NCBI GenBank assembly: GCA_964452085.1
Contig: CAYVKL010000010.1
Span: 4,901 to 68,900 of the forward strand
From: Methanobacterium sp964452085
GTDB taxonomy: Archaea > Methanobacteriota > Methanobacteria > Methanobacteriales > Methanobacteriaceae
DNA: 64,000 nt
Reading direction: 5' to 3'
The notes under the pieces are model-generated. The model worked only from the letters and a program-made list of their open reading frames with translations, was not told the DNA's origin and did not search any database. Positions 55,525 to 64,000 of this stretch are shown piece by piece. The stretch's first letter is position 1; each line of letters opens with the position of its first letter. A program made the position numbers and the translations under genes.

Positions 55525-58227
55525 ATGTCCAAAATCAAGATTCCAGAACTTTTAGCCCCTGCTGGTTCCATAGATACTCTTAAAGCCGGGGTAAATGCAG
55601 GGGCAGATGCTGTTTATCTTTCAGGTAAGAGATTCGGTGCCCGCCAGTTTGCCCGAAATTTCAGTGTAACAGAACTGGAAGAAGCCATAGAATACGCACA
55701 TCTGAGGGGAGTGAAGGCTTATGTTACTGTAAACACCCTCATAAAGGAAACTGAGCTCCCTAAAGTGGGTGATCATCTTCTGCAACTTTACAGTTTAGGG
55801 GTAGATGCAGTGATTGTGCAGGATCTGGGTGTTGCCAAACTGGCCCGGGAACTAATTCCAGAATTGGATCTGCACTCTTCAACACAAATGACCATTCAAA
55901 ACTCACAAGGAGTTAATTGGGCCTTAAATAATGGATTTAAGAGGGTGGTGCTAGCTCGAGAAATGAGTTTAGAAGATATTGAAGCAACAGCCAGTCAGCT
56001 TTTTGGGAAAATTGAGTTGGAAGTGTTTGGCCATGGAGCTATATGTTATTCATACTCGGGCCAATGCCTTCTTTCATCATTTATAGGTGGTAGGAGCGGT
56101 AATAGGGGAATGTGTGCCCAGCCATGTCGGAAAAACTACCAGTTACTCATGGTCAAGACAGATAATTTTGGTAAATATGAAAGTAGTAAAGAAATTCCCT
56201 TGAAAGATCATTATCTTCTTTCAACCAGAGATCTTGCTATTTACTCCCATCTTGACAGGATTGTGAAAGCTCCTGTGGATTCAATAAAAATTGAAGGGAG
56301 GATGAGGCCTCCAGAATATGTGGCCAATGTGGTTACAGTATACAGAAAGGCATTGGACTTATTAGCTAAGGGAAAATGGAAATCTGAAAAAAAAGAGATT
56401 TCAAGGCTTAAAATGTGCTTTAACAGAGGTTTAACCAAAGGGTGGATTCTGAACAGTGATAATAATTCAATAATGGGTAGAGATAACCCGGGCCACCGAG
56501 GTTTGTACCTGGGAAAGGTGGTGAGTTACAATCAAACCAACGCGGAAACGATTATTAAGCTTGTGAACAGTGTTAACCTTGAAAAAGGCGATGGAATTCT
56601 CTTTAAAGACCCTGAAAAAACAGGAAGCGCAGCTAATATATGGGGGACAATGCTAGAGTTTTCCCCCCAAATTAAAAGGGATAAATTATTTTTAAAACTT
56701 CGCAAACGGGTTGGAATAGGGAATGATGTATTTATAACCCGGAGAAAATCCATGGTTGACGGGGCGGATAGCACGGTTAACAATCCTCAGTTACCCCACA
56801 CGATTCCCCTGGAAATTGAAATCCATTGGAATAAAGAATTAACTCCCCTCATCAAAGCTACTGCTTCACCACCACGACTTGAAACTGTCGAAATTGAATA
56901 TAAAGCTGGTTTTTCAATGGAAAAAGCGCAAAAAAGGCCATTATCCCGGGAAACTATTATAAAACATTTACAAAAAACTGGTGGTACTCAATTTGTTATT
57001 AATAGTATTCAAATGAATTATCCTGGAAATTTATTCACTCCACTGCGCAATCTAAACCATCTGCGTAGAGAAATCCTTGAAAAAGTTCAAAAAAGAATAC
57101 TGGAAACATATCAGCCAAATTTAAAAGATGTTAAATCTGCTGAAACCCGTCTTTCCATGTGGAAAAGGAATTATAATACTCCTAAAGAAATGGTTGAAGC
57201 AAATTCAGGGGAGAAAACGCATGAACTGCGTGTTGAAATGGCTATTTATGTAGATTCTCTTTCATCAGTAAAAGCTGCTCTTAAATCAGCATGTAAACTT
57301 ATTTATTTCCAGCCAAAATTTAAATTTGAAACTTTCAGTAGTGCAGATGTAACCTCAAGTTCTAATGATAATTTCCCTTGTTTAAAAAATTCCACAGATT
57401 ATGAAACTTATTTTAAAAAGATTGTTTGGTATTTGAAAGAAGCTTCAGCTCTTTGTGATGAATATGAGGCTGATTTAATATGGAAATGGCCAGATATTAA
57501 CAATGCAAAATATATTAATGGTGCGGCTAACTTGAAAAATGAGTTAATGGGGACTATTTCTGGTGTAGAAGTAGGTGGAGTTGATGCTCTTTGGACCTTA
57601 AGAGATGGTTTTGATTCTGTGAACTTGCACGGTTCTCCAGGATTAAACATTTGGAACCACATGTCAATAGATGAACTGTCTTCTTCTTTAAAAAGCATGA
57701 CATTTTCACCGGAACTATCAAAAGATGAGTTGAAAAAAGTTATTGAATTCTCCAAATTTAATTGCTCTGAAAATATTTATGGTTTTTTAGTTCAAGGAAA
57801 CTTGGAGGCCTTGGTGAGTGAGGATTGTCTTCCATGTATTGTGAAAGATGAAAAAATCATTAAACATATTAAGAACCCCCAAATGGAATTTTTAGGAATA
57901 AAGGATTCCAAAAACCGGGTTTTTTCTGTGGAACTTGATGAGTTTTGCAGGACCCGTATTTTAAATTCAGTTGAACTATGCCTAATCGATCACCTTCCGA
58001 ATTTACTCTTCATTGGAATCAAAAGGCTCATTATTGATTCAAGGAACAAACCAATTGATTATACTGAGAAAATTCTAACTCTTTACAACGAAGCATTAAA
58101 CCTTAGCATACGCAATGAACCTAATTTAGATAGTAAATTAAATTCTCTTAAAAAAAGAGTTAAAAAAATATCCAACGGAGGTATTACCACCGGAAACTTT
58201 CTTAGAGGGGTTAAAGAAGATAATTGA
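55525..58227 (+). CDS. Peptidase U32-family protein, long form (RlhA/YdcP-like)
   Basis: 900 residues. The U32 barrel has PELLAPAGSIDTLKAGVNAG, DAVYLSGKRFGARQFARNF, EVFGHGAICYSYSGQCLLSS and NRGMCAQPCR, the last two carrying the cysteines that bind a cluster in RlhA. U32 proteins such as RlhA, TrhP and UbiU/V hydroxylate RNA or ubiquinone, so the peptidase name is historical. After about residue 400 a DUF3656-like region and then an additional about 350 residues make it much longer than RlhA (about 650). GAGG precedes the ATG. Confidence 0.85.
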   Translation: MSKIKIPELLAPAGSIDTLKAGVNAGADAVYLSGKRFGARQFARNFSVTELEEAIEYAHLRGVKAYVTVNTLIKETELPKVGDHLLQLYSLGVDAVIVQDLGVAKLARELIPELDLHSSTQMTIQNSQGVNWALNNGFKRVVLAREMSLEDIEATASQLFGKIELEVFGHGAICYSYSGQCLLSSFIGGRSGNRGMCAQPCRKNYQLLMVKTDNFGKYESSKEIPLKDHYLLSTRDLAIYSHLDRIVKAPVDSIKIEGRMRPPEYVANVVTVYRKALDLLAKGKWKSEKKEISRLKMCFNRGLTKGWILNSDNNSIMGRDNPGHRGLYLGKVVSYNQTNAETIIKLVNSVNLEKGDGILFKDPEKTGSAANIWGTMLEFSPQIKRDKLFLKLRKRVGIGNDVFITRRKSMVDGADSTVNNPQLPHTIPLEIEIHWNKELTPLIKATASPPRLETVEIEYKAGFSMEKAQKRPLSRETIIKHLQKTGGTQFVINSIQMNYPGNLFTPLRNLNHLRREILEKVQKRILETYQPNLKDVKSAETRLSMWKRNYNTPKEMVEANSGEKTHELRVEMAIYVDSLSSVKAALKSACKLIYFQPKFKFETFSSADVTSSSNDNFPCLKNSTDYETYFKKIVWYLKEASALCDEYEADLIWKWPDINNAKYINGAANLKNELMGTISGVEVGGVDALWTLRDGFDSVNLHGSPGLNIWNHMSIDELSSSLKSMTFSPELSKDELKKVIEFSKFNCSENIYGFLVQGNLEALVSEDCLPCIVKDEKIIKHIKNPQMEFLGIKDSKNRVFSVELDEFCRTRILNSVELCLIDHLPNLLFIGIKRLIIDSRNKPIDYTEKILTLYNEALNLSIRNEPNLDSKLNSLKKRVKKISNGGITTGNFLRGVKEDN

Positions 58228-58397
58228 TAATGAGAGAAAAATTATGCTGAATTATTATACTCCAATAGTGGCCAATATACCGAATTAGACCTTAATTCCA
58301 ATTATAAACCATAATAATCAATTGTAAACATAAACTAATAATATCCCATAATACATCATAATATACATTTATTCATCTTTGATTACTTTAAAAAGAA

Positions 58398-59225
58398 TCA
58401 TAAAGGTAAATTAAACCATTGAAAGACCCCTATCATCTTTAAAGCAATGTAAATCAGTAGAATTGCAAAGAGGTATCTTAACTGTTTATCAGGCATACGA
58501 TGAGCTGCCTTAACTCCAATACGAGCCATCGGAATACTGGTACATGCTAAAGCTACTAACTGCACTAAATTAACATATCCAATGGAGTAACTTGGTAAAC
58601 CTGCTGTACCCATGCCTGTGAAGATGTAGGTTATAATCCCACCCACAGATGCAAAGACAATGAATGCCGTAGAAGTACCAATTGCTTTGTGAATTGGGAA
58701 TTTGAGGAGAATGTTGAGTATGGGAACCATCACTACCCCCCCACCAATACCCAGGAGCCCAGAGGAAAAACCTCCCAAAAAACCCCATAAAATATAGGTT
58801 GGTTTGGAATTTGATTTTTCTTCTTTGATTTCGGGATATTTAGATCCAATCATCCATAATGCACTACCCAGTGCTAATAAACCAAATATAAAACTTAATA
58901 TGACTACAGGAGTATTGCTGGCTATTCCAGCACCCACTATTCCTCCAATAATTCCTGCAGTTCCCAGGAATATAGCAGGTACAACTAAAACAGCCCCCCT
59001 ACGCCAATGCCCCCAAGCGCCGTTTAAAGCTGTGGGAAGAATTACTGCTAAGCTGGTGGCAAAAGCCAACCTAATTGAAGTGTTAGGATCCACTCCCATG
59101 GAGGTTAGCAGGAAAAACTGAATAGGGACCATTATAAAGCCCCCACCCACCCCCAAAAGCCCTGAGGCAAACCCTACAAAAGCTCCAGTTCCAAGAAGTA
59201 TCAGCAAATACGTTAAAAACTCCAT
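58398..59225 (-). CDS. TauE/SafE sulfite-exporter-family transporter
   Basis: 275 residues, eight membrane helices in two halves, each with a glycine-rich GxLGxGGG signature (GLLGVGGGFIMVPIQ near residue 22; GLLGIGGGVVMVPI near 158). Exporter of sulfite or organosulfonate-like anions; the specific substrate is unknown. Convergent with the U32 gene. Confidence 0.9.
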   Translation of the reverse strand: MEFLTYLLILLGTGAFVGFASGLLGVGGGFIMVPIQFFLLTSMGVDPNTSIRLAFATSLAVILPTALNGAWGHWRRGAVLVVPAIFLGTAGIIGGIVGAGIASNTPVVILSFIFGLLALGSALWMIGSKYPEIKEEKSNSKPTYILWGFLGGFSSGLLGIGGGVVMVPILNILLKFPIHKAIGTSTAFIVFASVGGIITYIFTGMGTAGLPSYSIGYVNLVQLVALACTSIPMARIGVKAAHRMPDKQLRYLFAILLIYIALKMIGVFQWFNLPL

Positions 59226-59444
59226 ATAGTACCATTCCAGAATTTAAATGCTTTATAAATGTTATTTATACTATTCATACTTATATGTAAAATCTGTCCT
59301 TAAAATTTTATCTAAATTGGCCTTTTAAAGATTTGATTCATTTCTTATAGAAGAACAGTATTATATTTCGTGAAGAAGTGATATGAGCATTTTCAGATCA
59401 TCTTTATATCCCTAAGAGCAAAGTTAAAACAATACAATTATTAA
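59226..59444. other. Divergent promoter spacer
   Basis: 219 bp between TauE and the MutS-related gene, AT-rich. No ribosome site is obvious before the ATG at 59445. No other feature was seen. Confidence 0.35.
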
Positions 59445-61388
59445 ATGATTAATAAAAGATCCATCAAACGTGTGATAAATTCGGTGATATATTTGGATAT
59501 ACGTGAAATTAAAGGCATAGGAAATAAATTAGCTGCCAAGATCATTAACCATTTCGGGAGTCAAGAGGAATTCCTGCGGGCTGCAAGTAATTACGAGGTA
59601 TACCGGCTGGCAAGCATGGAAGGAATTAGTCAACGACGTGCAGTTGAAATCATTAATACAGTTTTGGGCAATCCCACTGAAGAATTCCTAAAAACAGAAC
59701 GGGCTGTGCAGATCTATGAAGAAATAATTCAGTGTATAATCAATTATGCCAGCACAGAATATGCCAAAAACCGGATCCTCCTCCTTAGCCCCGGTAAAAA
59801 TCCTGAAGATATTAATGAAAATCTAAAGATGGTTATGGAAGCCAAAGAAAAAGTAACTTATCTCCCCATTGATGATCTTAAGACTCTTTTGAGAAATGTT
59901 GACTTTACCAAAACTTCTAAACCGAAATATGACACTTCAAAAGCCATTTTAGTTGAATCCAGAGATGATTACACCAGCTTAATGGATCGTGGACTTAATA
60001 AGCATGCCCAGATCATGAGTATAAATGAAGTGGGAAGTCTTGATGAGTTCGAACTGGTGGTTTACGTATATAGAGACGGTATTCTGGAACTGGATGACAC
60101 ATCCAACTTAACCATGGTGAGTGGAGATGCCGAAGATCTTGAAATAGTGCCAGAAATTGTTTTATCCTACTACAAAGACAACCATGATCTTTTAAAGAAC
60201 ATTCTAAAGATTAGGAAAATATTAGGATACTCATCAATATTGGAAGAAGTTTTAGAATTATTAAATTCCCTGGAATCATTCAAGGTAGATGAGAAATCAT
60301 TTGACGATGCTGTGAACCAGGCCAAAGAAAAAGCAGATAATAAATTAAAAGAAGCTATTAAAAATGTGGATTTATCTGGTGAGGAAGTTTTAGATCTTTT
60401 AAACAAGGACATGCCGCCCAAAATCCAGGAAATATTTGACCGAATTCTAAAAGAAACCATTGCAGAAATTAAAGAGGATACTGGAGTTAGTTTCGATCCA
60501 TTCATCCAAAAATATCCATTGGAAATAGATTGGCAGGAACTGGAAAGAGTGAAAAAACAGGAGATCGGGAAAAAACAGGTCAAATCCTTTGAAGAGAGAG
60601 TTAACGTTGCGACCAAGCTCTATCTCCTTAAAAAAGATGTTGAGACAGAGATTCAAGAAATATTGGAATTTGACTACCAGTTCTCCTTGGGCTGTTTTGC
60701 TTATTACTATGATTTACATGCTCCAGTTATGGGTAATGGTTTTCGCTTCAAAGAAGGTCTGCATCTTAATTTAGCCCTTGAAGATCCTTCCCGTGTGCAG
60801 AGAATTAATTACTCACTTGAATCCCCAGATAATGTAGTTCTTCTTACAGGGGCCAATAGTGGAGGTAAAACCACCCTACTGGAAACTTTAGCACAGATCA
60901 GTATTATGGGGCAAATGGGATTACCTGTTTGCGCCAAGGATGCTCAAGTGAAACTGGTTGAAGAGATTTACTTTTTCAGTAAAAAACGTTCACTTGATGC
61001 TGGAGCCTTCGAATCTTTTCTAAGCACATTCATGCCAATAGTAGTGCGGGAAGAAGAGAAAATAATACTTTTAGATGAATTAGAAGCAATTACTGAACTG
61101 GAAGCTGCGGTGAAAATTATTTCCAGTTTCATAAACTTCATTCAAGATTCTAAATCATTTGCAATTATTGTAACCCATATGGCTCGGGAAATTTTGAAAA
61201 ATACTGATGTGCGAGTGGATGGTATTGAAGCGAAGGGTCTGGATGATGAGTATAATCTGATTGTGGACCGTACTCCTCGCATGAACTACTTTGCCAGGAG
61301 CACTCCTGAACTGATTCTTAGAATGGTTTATGAGAGATCCGATGGCAAACTTAAAGAAATATATGGTAAAATGTTGGAAAGGTTCTAA
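59445..61388 (+). CDS. MutS-related ATPase with N-terminal HhH domain
   Basis: 647 residues. Helix-hairpin-helix pair at the N-terminus (IKGIGNKLAAKIINHFG near residue 22, MEGISQRRAVEIINTVLG near 57). The MutS-type ATPase is C-terminal: Walker A LLTGANSGGKTTLLE near 468, IIILLDELEAIT-like Walker B and VTHMAR. It has no mismatch-recognition domain I and no Smr endonuclease domain, so it is neither canonical MutS1 nor complete MutS2. Methanobacteria carry such a MutS-related protein; it may process branched or recombination DNA. Confidence 0.85.
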   Translation: MINKRSIKRVINSVIYLDIREIKGIGNKLAAKIINHFGSQEEFLRAASNYEVYRLASMEGISQRRAVEIINTVLGNPTEEFLKTERAVQIYEEIIQCIINYASTEYAKNRILLLSPGKNPEDINENLKMVMEAKEKVTYLPIDDLKTLLRNVDFTKTSKPKYDTSKAILVESRDDYTSLMDRGLNKHAQIMSINEVGSLDEFELVVYVYRDGILELDDTSNLTMVSGDAEDLEIVPEIVLSYYKDNHDLLKNILKIRKILGYSSILEEVLELLNSLESFKVDEKSFDDAVNQAKEKADNKLKEAIKNVDLSGEEVLDLLNKDMPPKIQEIFDRILKETIAEIKEDTGVSFDPFIQKYPLEIDWQELERVKKQEIGKKQVKSFEERVNVATKLYLLKKDVETEIQEILEFDYQFSLGCFAYYYDLHAPVMGNGFRFKEGLHLNLALEDPSRVQRINYSLESPDNVVLLTGANSGGKTTLLETLAQISIMGQMGLPVCAKDAQVKLVEEIYFFSKKRSLDAGAFESFLSTFMPIVVREEEKIILLDELEAITELEAAVKIISSFINFIQDSKSFAIIVTHMAREILKNTDVRVDGIEAKGLDDEYNLIVDRTPRMNYFARSTPELILRMVYERSDGKLKEIYGKMLERF

Positions 61389-61408
61389 TTTCCTCCTGCC
61401 CGTAAATT

Positions 61409-61876
61409 TTAAATGTAAACCCCTGAACCTACCAGATATGTTTGATTTTGAGATTGTGCTCGCTTAATATATGTTATCTTAAGTGAAGGTGTTTTTTCAC
61501 CGGGTTTCGGCCACATGTATTCAACCCATCCACTTCCATTTTGAGCGGTTTGGATGAACAGTTTACCTATTGGTTTTCCGTCTGAATCCACCAGATCCGT
61601 CATGTTCTTACCTTCACCAGTTACATCTGGAGGGTAAACAACTCTGATACCATCTAACCTCCACACAAACATGTAGCTATCATTATGAACCCATGAAGAA
61701 CTACGGAGTTCTGGAAATGCTGATTCCCCCTGTTGCTCAATAAGTTGTGTTGCTTGATTAACCATGGAAACTAATTCTTCTTTTTGCTGATTTTCAGCTG
61801 AGTTCTGGTAAAAAACCCCAATTAGAACTACCATTATCATTAAAATAATAAAAACAATTATAGTGGTTTTTTTCAT
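61409..61876 (-). CDS. Single-Cache-domain extracytoplasmic sensor protein
   Basis: 155 residues. N-terminal membrane anchor (about 5-23) and an sCache-like domain with SYMFVWRLDGIRVVYPPD, NMTDLVDSDGKPIG and SGWVEYMWPKPGE. These are the conserved small-ligand Cache features normally fused to chemoreceptors or kinases. Here the domain stands alone without output, as a binding protein would. Confidence 0.8.
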   Translation of the reverse strand: MKKTTIIVFIILMIMVVLIGVFYQNSAENQQKEELVSMVNQATQLIEQQGESAFPELRSSSWVHNDSYMFVWRLDGIRVVYPPDVTGEGKNMTDLVDSDGKPIGKLFIQTAQNGSGWVEYMWPKPGEKTPSLKITYIKRAQSQNQTYLVGSGVYI

Positions 61877-61934
61877 TGTTTCGCCTGAAAACTTATAATT
61901 AAAGATTTAATTACGATCTTTGTAGTTAGATATC

Positions 61935-62468
61935 TTATATTTTTTCAAATACCAATTTCAGATTATTGGTTAATTCTGCATCAAAACCTGTTTTAATTAT
62001 CATTGATATTTCAGATTCGCTTTTAAGGATAAAATTAAGTTCAGCGGATGCTTCATCAAGTTCGAGAAGAGGTTGGTTATTAAATGCTGCTTTTATTCCT
62101 TCGGTAAGATATAATATGATTTCTTTTAGGTTTTCTTCAAGACCATTAAATTCATAGATATCTTTGGTGGAGGATTTAGCGGGTTTTAAAGCTAGAAATG
62201 TGGTTTGAACAGATTTAGCTGATATGTTAGAACCAATTTTGAATTCACCAAGGATGGGTATCTGTAATGTTATTCCAGCACCAACTTTTTCTGATGCAAT
62301 TGACTTTAAAGTGAGTTCAATAAGTTTTACTTTTATTCCAGAAGATTCCATCTCTACTTGTGACGCAACAAGCGCTCGTTTAATGCTGTCAACAATCTTA
62401 TCAATGGAAAAACCCTTAGTTTCTTTAATTTCCCCATTGTTTTCACAGTTTAAAAATCTCTCAGCCAT
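61935..62468 (-). CDS. Tandem Trypco2-like (trypsin-co-occurring) domain protein
   Basis: 177 residues, soluble. The first half (about 20-100) begins with an amphipathic helix SIDKIVDSIKRALVASQVEM, followed by strands IKVKLIELTLKSIASEKVGA and a long ITLQIPILG ... SVQTTFLALKP. That helix plus alternating strands ending in a hydrophobic LxLKP resembles the Trypco2 domain, which is found next to trypsin-like effectors in prokaryotic NTPase conflict systems. The second half (about 108-177) repeats helix and strands with ELDEASAELNFILKSESEIS, suggesting a duplicate. GGTGATAAA precedes the ATG. A cytosolic trypsin-like protease lies at 18760-19323, far away. The assignment is by eye and needs profile confirmation. 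Confidence 0.55.
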   Translation of the reverse strand: MAERFLNCENNGEIKETKGFSIDKIVDSIKRALVASQVEMESSGIKVKLIELTLKSIASEKVGAGITLQIPILGEFKIGSNISAKSVQTTFLALKPAKSSTKDIYEFNGLEENLKEIILYLTEGIKAAFNNQPLLELDEASAELNFILKSESEISMIIKTGFDAELTNNLKLVFEKI

Positions 62469-62676
62469 TTTATCACCATAGTAATGTACCTAGATTTCCT
62501 GTTTAATATTATGTCAAATTATGAAAATCAAATACAAGTATGATATTACTACATTAAAATAAATATTTAATAATATTTGTTAATTATATTCTTGTTGTTA
62601 AAGCTAAGAATAAGGAATTACCCTTCCAAAAAAAGGGATTGTTTAAAAATATTAAAAATGAGAATAATGGAATTTT

Positions 62677-62823
<147 letters not shown>

Positions 62824-63180
62824 CTATAAAGATATGACAGTGATTTTACTATATTTTATTAAATTAATTAATTTAATTGTAATTTATATAATGGATTTAT
62901 GGTTTATATCCCTAGGTAATTAAAAGTATGTAATTTGAATTTGTTTTTGAATGATTAAACAGATATTACTTTTAAGCACTTGAAAAGATTAAAAAAACAG
63001 TTTTAATGAAAAATAAAAAGATTACCGTAAGAATTGTTGATTAGAGTTACTTCATCACTTTTTTCCTATTGGAAGTAACATTAATCTTTTAGTGAAATCG
63101 CTGCTTTAAATTAATTTCCAAGTAAATAGTTGATTATTGGACTGGTATTGTAGTATTACTAGTAAATTTATGAAAGTAAA
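62824..63180. other. AT-rich intergenic stretch with one 8-bp stem
   Basis: 357 bp without a credible gene. GTTACTTC (63046-63053) and GAAGTAAC (63072-63079) form an 8-bp stem with an 18-base loop, perhaps a small RNA 3' end or a binding site. The rest is A/T runs. Confidence 0.4.
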
Positions 63181-63396
63181 GAGGGGGTGTCCCCTCCACA
63201 TGAATTGTGGAGGGGATGGGGTTAATTTAAAAGGGGTTGCCCTCTCCAAAGGAGAGGACTATGGGGTGAATATAAGAGGGGGGGTTCCCCTTCACATAAA
63301 GCGAAGGGGAGGGGGGTGATCCCTCCACAAGGGAGGGGTCAAATTGAAAAGGGGGGTCCCCTCCACATGAATTGTGGAGGGGATGAATGGGGTTAA
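63181..63396. repeat. Array of five GC-rich hairpins downstream of the rRNA operon
   Basis: Five perfect stems in about 200 bp: 63191-63215, 63241-63257, 63287-63309, 63321-63337 and 63358-63382. The first and last are identical (CCCCTCCAC ... GTGGAGGGG around ATGAATT) and share flanks with GGGGTTAAT. Each is preceded by a run of four to seven G. Stems 2-4 are variants built from the same C/T-rich and G/A-rich words. The G-runs could also form G-quadruplexes. It lies about 50 bases past the T-run after 5S rRNA. Confidence 0.8.
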
Positions 63397-63420
63397 TGTG
63401 ACATAGAGCTATCTCCCATT

Positions 63421-63443
63421 TAATATAATTATAAAAAAAAGGG
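63421..63443 (-). terminator. T-run terminator of the rRNA operon
   Basis: On the minus strand CCC is followed by T8 (63433-63440) and further T/A, about 35 bases after the 5S 3' end. Confidence 0.6.
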
Positions 63444-63473
63444 ATTAAAACGTAACTCTACTTTGTAAATATA

Positions 63474-63597
<124 letters not shown>

Positions 63598-63711
63598 CAA
63601 TGAATGTATGAAATGGATACATGCACATCCGGGATGTGCTTATCTATGCATTTTCACCCTAACTGAATACACCTGATTAGAAAGTTGAAATTATGCTGGC
63701 GGACGTTGGAA
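63598..63711 (-). other. 23S-5S spacer with two hairpins
   Basis: Two adjacent stems: ATGTAT/ATACAT around GAAATGG near 63604-63622, and GCACATC/GATGTGC around CGG at 63623-63639. They are probably processing signals between 23S and 5S rRNA. No tRNA is present in this spacer. Confidence 0.5.

Positions 63712-64000
<289 letters not shown>

Noticed and set aside
63181..63396. CRISPR array
   Set aside because: Units differ in sequence and spacing, spacers are very short, and no cas genes are present.

Overview
The window looks like chromosomal DNA of a mesophilic methanogenic archaeon of the Methanobacteriaceae, most likely Methanobacterium. The DNA is AT-rich and uses archaeal information-processing genes: Orc1/Cdc6, MCM, AglB, aIF6, aIF2-beta, archaeal topoisomerase IA, L39e, L31e, S19e, prefoldin, Rnp4 and Nmd3. 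Methanogen-type cofactor and lipid genes (mptE, His-type thi4, DGGGP synthase) are present. The order rnp4-yhbY-S19e-PDCD5-PP-loop-L39e-L31e-aIF6-LX-pfdA-ftsY is the archaeal translation/SRP cluster known from Methanothermobacter. I saw no transposase, CRISPR array or tRNA gene.

Layout. 1-9.1 kb is a cell-surface region: a truncated glycosyltransferase, a DUF4012/LCP-like protein and three secreted adhesin-like proteins. Two of these carry beta-propeller repeats and one a parallel beta-helix; all three end in the same pair of SbsA-like Ig domains. A tetranucleotide tract lies in the leader of the beta-helix gene. 9.1-20.1 kb holds orc1/cdc6, mptE, a class V aminotransferase, a radical SAM/TPP-enzyme pair, acetyl-CoA synthetase, a dUTPase-like gene, an intracellular trypsin-like protease and a methyltransferase. 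20.2-25.5 kb is the translation/SRP operon. 25.7-31 kb has an AK6-type kinase, thi4, a DRG GTPase and aglB. 31-42.4 kb has a DUF2178/HTH pair, topA, a phosphoesterase with rlmE, mcm, aIF2-beta, nmd3, tyrS and tmk.

42.4-62.5 kb is mixed accessory and housekeeping DNA: an orphan six-PAS sensor, a polyprenol-kinase-like gene next to a P-loop kinase, a CDF transporter, a PRC-barrel protein, DedA, EamA and TauE transporters, a CDGSH protein, a Rieske protein, a UbiA prenyltransferase, a long U32 protein, a MutS-related ATPase, a Cache protein and a tandem Trypco2-like protein. The right end carries the 3' part of an rRNA operon on the minus strand (23S 3' end, 5S, T-run terminator). Beyond it come an unusual array of five GC-rich hairpins and an unassigned structured element of about 150 nt with mutually exclusive helices.

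The strongest leads for something undescribed are that structured element with its hairpin array, the Trypco2-like protein in a genome that also has a cytosolic trypsin-like protease, the (ACTA)n tract in front of the adhesin-like gene, and the unanchored C-terminal Ig pair shared by the three surface proteins. Two genes (acsA and a membrane-anchored methyltransferase) appear to need non-canonical start codons. All family assignments come from reading motifs by eye; no database search was run.
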